NCBI RefSeq assembly: GCF_002934445.1
Contig: NZ_PTJE01000001.1
Coordinates: 682,001 to 746,000, forward strand
From: Nonlabens xylanidelens
GTDB taxonomy: Bacteria > Bacteroidota > Bacteroidia > Flavobacteriales > Flavobacteriaceae
DNA length: 64,000 bases
Reading direction: 5' to 3'
Positions 58,716-64,000 of the stretch are shown here, piece by piece (positions within the stretch are counted from its first letter, which is position 1; each line of letters begins with the position of its first letter). A program made the position numbers and the translations under genes. The notes beneath the pieces were generated by a model that did no database searches, was not told the DNA's origin, and saw only the letters and a list, made by a program, of their open reading frames with translations.

Positions 58716-59240
58716 ATGAAACAAGTAAAAACACTAATAGCAGTAATCGCATTTATCTTTGCAGGTATTAATCTAGGTCAGGCACAAGATGCGCAACCGA
58801 CTAAGGTATGTCACGTAGCTTCTCAATCATTAGTAGAGTCGTTACCTAGTGCTATTGCAGCAGATAAGCAATTAAGAAATCTTGCAAAAACTTATGAAAC
58901 TAAGTTAACTGCGATGGATAAAGAATTGAAAACTAAATATCAAAATGCACAAGAAGCTGCACCGCAAAGAACTCAAGAAGAAAACGAAAGAATTCTTGCA
59001 GAGCTTGCTGAAGGTCAGAAAAAATTAGAAGAGTATTACCAAAATTCTCAAACTGCAATGGGTCAAAAAAGAACGGACTTATTAAAGCCACTTTATAAGA
59101 AAGTAAGAGAGGCTATCTTTGCAGTTGCTAGAAGAAAAGGATTTGATTATGTACTTGATTCTACTACAGGAACTGGTATCATCATGGCAGACGGTTATGA
59201 TCTTACTAATGATGTAAAAGCAGAATTAGGAATTAAGTAA
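58716..59240 (+). CDS. Skp/OmpH-family periplasmic chaperone
   Basis: This 174-residue protein has a signal peptide (cleavage GQA|Q) and a complete Skp/OmpH domain: VCHVASQSLVESLPSAIAADKQLRNLAKTYETKL, a coiled coil of about 80 residues, and RKGFDYVLDSTTGTGIIMADGYDLTNDVKAEL. The ATG at 58716 is used instead of an upstream in-frame TTG at 58695. Tandem skp genes after bamA are common in Bacteroidetes. A strong terminator follows. Confidence 0.92.
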   Translation: MKQVKTLIAVIAFIFAGINLGQAQDAQPTKVCHVASQSLVESLPSAIAADKQLRNLAKTYETKLTAMDKELKTKYQNAQEAAPQRTQEENERILAELAEGQKKLEEYYQNSQTAMGQKRTDLLKPLYKKVREAIFAVARRKGFDYVLDSTTGTGIIMADGYDLTNDVKAELGIK

Positions 59241-59263
59241 TTCAATTCTATAAAACACATTTT

Positions 59264-59297
59264 AAAAAGCCGCTGTAGTCATACAGCGGCTTTTTAA
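59264..59297 (+). terminator. Terminator of the bamA-skp operon
   Basis: A 14-bp perfect stem, AAAAAGCCGCTGTA / TACAGCGGCTTTTT (59264-59277 / 59282-59295), with the loop GTCA. Confidence 0.93.
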
Positions 59298-59336
59298 TGG
59301 GCTGTAATTAATTACACCCATACTCTTTACCATAAA

Positions 59337-59375
59337 AAAAAATCCCAACTCATTTAATGAGTTGGGATTTTGCTT
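59337..59375 (-). terminator. Terminator of the cold-shock gene
   Basis: A near-perfect inverted repeat around 59355, AATCCCAACTCATT / AATGAGTTGGGATT, flanked by A's and T's on both sides, 20 bp after the cold-shock stop. It faces the previous terminator. Confidence 0.85.
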
Positions 59376-59392
59376 TTTCTATGGAATGAAAA

Positions 59393-59587
59393 TTAATCTA
59401 CTAGTCTTACATTAACTGCGTTCATTCCCTTTTTTCCTTCTTTTTCTTCATATTCTACGTGGTCACCTTCTCTTATCTCGTCGATAGTTCCTGTAACGTG
59501 TACAAAGCATTCTTGGTTAGTTCCTTCTTCAATGATGAATCCAAATCCTTTTGATTCATTAAAAAATTTTACAGTTCCTTGTTTCAT
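59393..59587 (-). CDS. Cold-shock domain protein
   Basis: This is a 64-residue single cold-shock domain (OB fold) that binds single-stranded RNA and DNA. RNP1 is KGFGFI (13-18) and RNP2 is CFVHV (27-31). The usual Asp/Val before FVH is Cys here. MKQGTVKFFNESKGFGFI is the standard opening. It is a single gene ending in its own terminator. Confidence 0.93.
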   Translation of the reverse strand: MKQGTVKFFNESKGFGFIIEEGTNQECFVHVTGTIDEIREGDHVEYEEKEGKKGMNAVNVRLVD

Positions 59588-59671
59588 GGTTTATTTTAAT
59601 AATAGTTTAGATCATAAAAGTAAAAACTTTCATCGTTTTAAAATTAAAAATGTAAAATTATTTTAAGTCTA

Positions 59672-60160
59672 TTAGGACTCTTTTGGAACACCATTTATGT
59701 AGACATGATTTCCTTTTACGCTTCTATCATACATGATTATACTTCCTGCAACTGCCACGTTTAGGCTTTTGGGAGTATTAAATTTTACTATATGATGTGA
59801 TTTTGTGATGGCCTCGTTAGTTAATCCATGGTCCTCTGCACCTAATAAGTAAACACAATTGCGTGGGTGTTTAAAATCTTCTAGCACCACAGCACTGTCA
59901 GTTAACTCTATTCCCACCACCATAGCGCCTTTAGGTAAATGACTGTAAAAATCTTCAAATGTTTTATAATGAAAATAAGGTATAGCACCTACAGCGTTGT
60001 GAGTGTCACAGGCTTGTTTTGCATAACGTTTACCTATGGTGTAAATGAAATTTGCTCCTAGATTTTGTGCCGTACGCCATAATACACCTAGATTTTCTGG
60101 TGTCTTGCCATGCATGATTCCTATTCCGTAATATCCTTGCTCTAGATTATCTATTTTCAT
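59672..60160 (-). CDS. TrmH/SpoU family RNA methyltransferase
   Basis: This 162-residue SPOUT methyltransferase has ENLGVLWRTAQNLGANFIYTIG as motif 1, YLLGAEDHGLTNEAI as motif 2 and LNVAVAGSIIMYD as motif 3. It is shorter than and not closely similar to the TrmH homologue at 29923-30465. The substrate RNA is unknown. A TAGATTTG -7 box ends four bases before the ATG, suggesting a leaderless transcript. Confidence 0.87.
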   Translation of the reverse strand: MKIDNLEQGYYGIGIMHGKTPENLGVLWRTAQNLGANFIYTIGKRYAKQACDTHNAVGAIPYFHYKTFEDFYSHLPKGAMVVGIELTDSAVVLEDFKHPRNCVYLLGAEDHGLTNEAITKSHHIVKFNTPKSLNVAVAGSIIMYDRSVKGNHVYINGVPKES

Positions 60161-60164
60161 TATG

Positions 60165-60172
60165 CAAATCTA
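60165..60172 (-). promoter_or_regulatory. -7 box abutting the second methyltransferase start
   Basis: On the minus strand TAGATTTG fits TAnnTTTG; four bases (CATA) separate it from the ATG at 60160. No good -33 box is seen. Confidence 0.5.
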
Positions 60173-60245
60173 TTAATTTAACTGATTATATGCAGTCTGT
60201 CCTCGCGCAGAGTTTTATGGACTCTTTATAGATGGATGTTGTATT

Positions 60246-60261
60246 CGCTTTCGCGAAAGCG
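60246..60261. repeat. Iterated palindrome copy 15 (intergenic)
   Basis: Perfect CGCTTTCGCGAAAGCG flanked by ATT and GAAT, between the divergent TrmH-family and histidine kinase genes. Confidence 0.95.
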
Positions 60262-60335
60262 GAATTAAAACACCATTCACTTATAAGATTTAATATTTTT
60301 TTACAACTGGCTCGGTTATTGTTATTTTTACCTTA

Positions 60336-61790
60336 ATGAAATTGTATAAAAATAGCCTTAGAAATCGCATCTTCTTCTCCATGATGGTGCTAACTATTAT
60401 TGCGAGTGTCTTGATTGCTGGTATGTCTATATATCAATTTCAGGAGCAGGCAAAGGATTATCATGAAAAGCGATTATTACGCAAGGAACAAGCAATTAAG
60501 GAACATATTGCGTTTATTCTAGATGAAACTACTTATGAGGTGGTGACTAGTAATTTGCCTTATATTTTTAAAAAAGATATTTATGATTTGAGTGCTGTAC
60601 ACGGTATGCCTATTTATATGTATGATTTAAATGGAGCTTTACTTAAAAGTTCTAAAGCACAATTTATTAGTGATAGTTTACATAATCAAATATCACCAGG
60701 TATTATTAAAAGACTCAATAATGCCGAAGATGATCGTTTTGTAGAACAATTTGAAGTAGATGGTGAGAGTTATCGCTCTAGTTATACCTACCTAGTAGAT
60801 AATAGGTTTAAGGATATTGCTATTCTTAACTTACCCTACATAGAGAACGACGACTTTATGAATCATGAATTAGAGGAGTTTCTTAAGAGACTGGCATTAG
60901 TTTATGCGCTTATGTTCTGCTTTTCTATAGTCCTAGCATATTTTTTATCCAGATATATAACTAGATCCATTAGAAATATTTCTGATAACCTGAAAGAGTT
61001 AGATATTTCAAAACGCAACCGTAAGCTAGAAATAGATTATAAAGGAACTGAAGAAATAAATACTCTAGTAGAGTCTTATAATAAAATGGTGGACGAGCTA
61101 GAAGAAAGTGCTGTAAAACTGGCAACTAGCGAGCGAGAACAAGCATGGCGAGAAATGGCAAAGCAAGTCGCGCATGAGATAAAAAACCCACTAACACCTA
61201 TGCGACTTACAGTGCAAAGTTTTCAGAGAAGATTTGATCCTGAAGATCCAGATGCTAAGGAAAAACTAAATGAATATTCTAATTCTATTATTGAGCAAAT
61301 AGACGTTATGAGTAATATTGCTAGTGCATTTTCTACTTATGCAACTATGCCGGCTCAAAAAAACGAAGAGACTGATGTGTGCATGGTAACCCAACTAGCG
61401 CTGGATATATTTAATGAATCTAATATTAATTATACAGAAGATACAGATTCTTTAATGATAGTTTTTGATAGAACTCAATTGATACGTGTGGTTACTAACC
61501 TTGTTAAGAATGCAATACAAGCTGTGGATAGTAGCCGAGAAAATGTTATAGATGTGTCAGTTACTCACAATACTCAACATGTATTTCTAGAGGTGAAGGA
61601 TAACGGTACAGGTGTACATCCTGATAACGAAAACAAAATATTTGAACCTAAATTCACTACTAAAAATAGCGGTATGGGATTAGGTCTCGCTATGGTAAAG
61701 CAAATCGTAGAGAACTTCAATGGAAAAATAGAGATGAACACGGTCTATGGAGAAGGGACCACGTTTACAGTAACGCTACCTAGAAGTTAA
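60336..61790 (+). CDS. Membrane sensor histidine kinase, NtrY-like
   Basis: This 484-residue kinase has TM1 (about 12-34), a periplasmic sensor domain (about 35-180), TM2 (about 183-204) and a HAMP domain (SRYITRSIRNISDNLKELD...). The H-box is MAKQVAHEIKNPLTPMRL with H280. The ATPase has the N-box RVVTNLVKNAIQAV, G1 VKDNGTGV and G2 GMGLGLAMVKQIVE. The HEIKNPLTP type of H-box is typical of NtrY-like kinases. No response regulator is adjacent, so the partner is elsewhere. Confidence 0.93.
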   Translation: MKLYKNSLRNRIFFSMMVLTIIASVLIAGMSIYQFQEQAKDYHEKRLLRKEQAIKEHIAFILDETTYEVVTSNLPYIFKKDIYDLSAVHGMPIYMYDLNGALLKSSKAQFISDSLHNQISPGIIKRLNNAEDDRFVEQFEVDGESYRSSYTYLVDNRFKDIAILNLPYIENDDFMNHELEEFLKRLALVYALMFCFSIVLAYFLSRYITRSIRNISDNLKELDISKRNRKLEIDYKGTEEINTLVESYNKMVDELEESAVKLATSEREQAWREMAKQVAHEIKNPLTPMRLTVQSFQRRFDPEDPDAKEKLNEYSNSIIEQIDVMSNIASAFSTYATMPAQKNEETDVCMVTQLALDIFNESNINYTEDTDSLMIVFDRTQLIRVVTNLVKNAIQAVDSSRENVIDVSVTHNTQHVFLEVKDNGTGVHPDNENKIFEPKFTTKNSGMGLGLAMVKQIVENFNGKIEMNTVYGEGTTFTVTLPRS

Positions 61791-61806
61791 GCTCTCATAA
61801 TCGTTG

Positions 61807-62955
61807 TTAGATCTTGTTTAGAGTAATTTCAAAGGTAGTTCCTAGGTCTTTTTTACTATCGGCTACTCTTATTTTACCGTTGTGATAGTCTTTAATAATG
61901 CGCTTAGCAAGTGATAACCCCAGGCCCCAACCTCTTTTTTTAGTAGTAAAACCAGGTGTGAATATTTGATTCCATTGCTGTTTTGGAATTCCTTTACCAG
62001 TATCTTTTATTTTAATGAATACGTTGTACACGTCTGCTTTGAGGTAGACAGATATATTTCCTTTTCCCTTCATGGCATCGATACCATTTTTAATCAAGTT
62101 TTCTATCACCCATTCAAAAAGGGGCTCATTTAACTTAACCTGTATAGGTTGATCTGGTAGGTCTATGTCAAATTTGATGAGCTTTGAAGACCTATTAGCT
62201 ATATACTCGACGGCTTGTTTAGTTTGCTGTACGATGTCCACTTCGGTAAGTGTAGGGATAGAACCTATTTTAGAAAAACGATCGGTAATCATTTTTAAAC
62301 GGTTTATATCTTTTTCCATCTCATCTATGTAAGAAGGATCTACATCTGTATCTCTTAAAATAGTAGTCCAACCTACGAGAGAAGAAAGCGGCGTGCCTAT
62401 CTGGTGTGCACTTTCCTTAGCCATACCGGCCCAAAGTTTGTTTTGCTCGCTGGCTTTACTAGATCGATAGAAAAACCATATAACTGAGAAGAATAGAAGC
62501 ATTATAATTACCAGCGCCATTGGGTAGTACTTAATCTTTGTAATTACGTCGCTATTTCCATAATAAATGGTACTAAATGGCTCTCCTTCAAACTCAGTGA
62601 CTATAGGGTCATTTTCTTGTTTAAAAACCTCGATTAATCTTTTAAGTTCTTCTGTATCGCGCTCTGCTTTTTCTGGTAAATTACGGGCACTCATTTCACC
62701 TTTATAGTTAACCACTATCATAGGTACTGATGTAGTATTTCCCATTACGGTAAAACCTAAATCACCTAAGTCTGCATTAAGAGATTGATTTTGAAGATCT
62801 GTTGCTGCGATACCAAACTCGCGTATATTCTTACGTTCGTTCTCTTTCAATTGCTGGAAAAAATCAAAAGTATTCCATAGAATTAATGAAGTAATAATGA
62901 CTGCAACTACAATCATGATCCATCGGTAGATGTCTTTATTAGAAGTGAAGTTCAT
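61807..62955 (-). CDS. Membrane sensor histidine kinase, HQxGTPLS type
   Basis: This 382-residue kinase has an N-terminal helix (about 11-30), an extracytoplasmic region (about 31-140), a second helix (about 143-163) and a kinase core. The H-box is AKESAHQIGTPLSSLVGW with H184, a form common in Bacteroidetes. The N-box is WVIENLIKNGIDAM, G1 IKDTGKGI and G2 GWGLGLSLAKRII. It is convergent with the preceding kinase (16 bp gap) and is also without an adjacent regulator. The zinc-ribbon gene lies 55 bp upstream on the same strand. Confidence 0.92.
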   Translation of the reverse strand: MNFTSNKDIYRWIMIVVAVIITSLILWNTFDFFQQLKENERKNIREFGIAATDLQNQSLNADLGDLGFTVMGNTTSVPMIVVNYKGEMSARNLPEKAERDTEELKRLIEVFKQENDPIVTEFEGEPFSTIYYGNSDVITKIKYYPMALVIIMLLFFSVIWFFYRSSKASEQNKLWAGMAKESAHQIGTPLSSLVGWTTILRDTDVDPSYIDEMEKDINRLKMITDRFSKIGSIPTLTEVDIVQQTKQAVEYIANRSSKLIKFDIDLPDQPIQVKLNEPLFEWVIENLIKNGIDAMKGKGNISVYLKADVYNVFIKIKDTGKGIPKQQWNQIFTPGFTTKKRGWGLGLSLAKRIIKDYHNGKIRVADSKKDLGTTFEITLNKI

Positions 62956-63010
62956 GTAAGAATGAGGTGTTTGTATAGAGGTGTTAACGTGCGTTTACGT
63001 GTTTTATTGA

Positions 63011-63361
63011 TCAGTCGCGTTTAACAATTAAATAGTGATCATCGTCCATAGGTAGATAGCCCTGATCGTATACAAAGTAATAGACGGTACCTTTTTTAGT
63101 AGTGTAAATGCTAGTGAAAAAATTAAAGTCAAAACCTGCTGCAAGCATTTTATTTTTGGTCACCTTAATCTTATCTGAAGGGTTGAGTTCTTGTAATACT
63201 CTATGATTTTTACGTAATCTATTATTGATATTGCGCATTAAGGCGTTACTATCTCTATTAAGCTTATTGTTAGCCACATTACGGCAGTAGTCGCTACAGT
63301 AAATCTTATCAGCTCTACCGCGCACTTCTTCCTTACATTCAGGACATTTTTTTCTAGCCAT
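63011..63361 (-). CDS. Small zinc-ribbon protein
   Basis: This 116-residue protein begins with four cysteines arranged as a zinc ribbon: C6 and C9 (CPEC), C22 and C26 (CSDYC). A basic helical stretch (NKLNRDSNALMRNINNRLRKNHR) and a C-terminal beta domain with KGTVYYFVYDQGYLPMDDDHYLIV follow. The pattern suggests a nucleic-acid-binding or regulatory protein of unknown role. It is probably co-transcribed with the histidine kinase 55 bp downstream. Confidence 0.75.
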   Translation of the reverse strand: MARKKCPECKEEVRGRADKIYCSDYCRNVANNKLNRDSNALMRNINNRLRKNHRVLQELNPSDKIKVTKNKMLAAGFDFNFFTSIYTTKKGTVYYFVYDQGYLPMDDDHYLIVKRD

Positions 63362-63567
63362 AATTAACTTACTATCTATTTTTTAAAGATACTAAACATT
63401 TGTAAACGGTTAGGAATGAAATTAGAACAGAAGCAGCTCTTTATTATAAATTTACTGATATGAGTGAAATAAATAGGGAGTGATTGTTTTTTTTAAAATT
63501 TACTCACCAACTCACTTAACTATACATAAAAGCATTCTTATAATAAACTTAAATGATAGGATTACTA

Positions 63568-63598
63568 TTTTATAAAGAGCTAGAAGTCTTTACCTTTG
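63568..63598 (+). promoter_or_regulatory. Promoter of the bacilliredoxin gene
   Basis: TTTT (63568-63571), 19 bases, TACCTTTG (63591-63598): correct spacing with one mismatch in the -33 box. The leader would be about 11 nt. The rest of the 252-bp gap upstream shows nothing I can name. Confidence 0.65.
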
Positions 63599-63613
63599 TA
63601 AAAAATTAATATT

Positions 63614-64000
63614 ATGTACCCAGCAGAATTAGTTCAGCCGATGCGTGACGATTTAGGTAACGCAGGATTTGAACACTTATATACACAGAACGACGTAAAA
63701 GAAGCACTAAGTAAAGAAGGTACAACACTTGTTGTTGTAAACTCAGTATGTGGTTGTGCAGCAGCAAATGCACGTCCAGGAGCAAAAATGTCTTTAGACA
63801 ACTCAAAAAAACCTGATCATATCGTGACAGTTTTTGCAGGAGTAGATCGTGATGCAGTAGATGCAGCAAGAGCAGCTATGATTCCTTTTCCACCTAGTTC
63901 TCCATCTATGGCATTGTTCAAAAACGGAGAGTTAGTACACATGTTAGAGCGTCACCACATAGAAGGAAGACCAGCAGAGATGATTGCTGAGAACCTTAAA
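63614..64000 (+). CDS. BrxA/BrxB family bacilliredoxin, C-terminus beyond window
   Basis: The open frame runs 129 codons from the ATG to the window edge. It begins MYPAELVQPMRDDL, with the redox motif CGC at C46-G-C48 in NSVCGCAAANARPGA, and continues VFAGVDRDAV, PFPPSSPSMALFKNG and LERHHIEGR. This is the BrxA/BrxB (YphP/YqiW) thioredoxin-like family, which removes low-molecular-weight thiols from proteins in Firmicutes; in bacillithiol-lacking or -containing Bacteroidetes the partner thiol should be checked. Only about ten residues are likely missing. Confidence 0.93.
   Translation, partial: MYPAELVQPMRDDLGNAGFEHLYTQNDVKEALSKEGTTLVVVNSVCGCAAANARPGAKMSLDNSKKPDHIVTVFAGVDRDAVDAARAAMIPFPPSSPSMALFKNGELVHMLERHHIEGRPAEMIAENLK

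Noticed and set aside
1-64000. CRISPR array, tRNA, rRNA, transposase or integrase
   Set aside because: None seen; the only dispersed repeat is the 16-bp palindrome, whose copies are 1.4 to 6.5 kb apart, far too distant for CRISPR, and no RAYT transposase is present in the window.

Overview
The window is chromosomal DNA of a low-G+C member of the Flavobacteriia (Bacteroidetes), most likely a marine Flavobacteriaceae. Four promoters match the Bacteroidetes form TTTG-N19-TAnnTTTG exactly. Signal peptides nearly always end in A|Q. Three genes belong to type IX secretion (PorP/SprF-like, PorG-like, and a cargo protein with a C-terminal sorting domain). Many families are typical of the group (DUF4199, DUF3098, DUF4230, DUF6089, Nfu with duplicated N-domains, HQxGTPLS-type histidine kinase). 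The genus cannot be fixed from sequence alone. I see no rRNA or tRNA gene, CRISPR array, prophage, integrase or insertion sequence; the window is dense core genome.

Layout: 1-920 holds rplU (cut by the left edge) and a DUF4199 membrane protein. 1090-4883 is a two-gene M16 peptidase operon whose first member carries a C-terminal OmpA-like domain. 4999-7717 (minus) has a secreted DinB-fold protein, then uppP, DUF3098 and ftsX. leuS follows (7946-10840), then a 900-residue T9SS cargo protein (11130-13832). 14098-19239 is a cytochrome oxidase assembly block: cyoE, two subunit III genes, subunit IV, a cysteine-less SCO-like protein, SCO, DUF420 and a small CxxC protein. 19387-26567 is a six-gene MacAB-TolC-like export operon (ATPase, two paralogous permeases, adaptor, TolC, second adaptor), followed by tsaB. 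27273-28429 (minus) has dodecin and Nfu. 28776-31010 has porP-like, a TrmH-family methyltransferase and a membrane protein. 31073-37957 (minus) is a tight six-gene cluster from a sortilin/BNR-repeat protein to a membrane-anchored MutS-like ATPase. 38126-43463 has lipoproteins, a 32-residue membrane peptide, aminopeptidase P and a nitrilase-family amidase. 43519-47010 (minus) is tig-clpP-clpX. 47120-51988 (minus) has a small membrane protein, SGNH lipoprotein, FadL-like porin, alpha/beta hydrolase and pdxJ. 52074-59240 (plus) is an envelope block: CBS protein, nadK, porG-like, uppS, bamA and two skp/ompH genes. 59393-64000 has a cold-shock protein, a second TrmH-family enzyme, two convergent orphan histidine kinases, a zinc-ribbon protein and a bacilliredoxin cut by the right edge.

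The most striking feature is not a gene. A perfect 16-bp palindrome, CGCTTTCGCGAAAGCG, often extended by TTCC on the left and GGAA on the right, occurs 15 times (13 exact copies and 2 decayed ones), roughly every 4 kb. Seven copies are intergenic and eight are inside genes, always in frame. Three copies encode the AFAKA end of a signal peptide exactly at the predicted cleavage site of unrelated exported proteins. Others encode RFRES in leuS, tsaB and a cyclase gene, or AFAKx in a hydrolase and a sortilin-like protein. The third possible frame is never used. This looks like a genome-wide iterated palindrome comparable in style to cyanobacterial HIP1, DNA-uptake sequences or architectural protein sites; which of these it is cannot be decided here.
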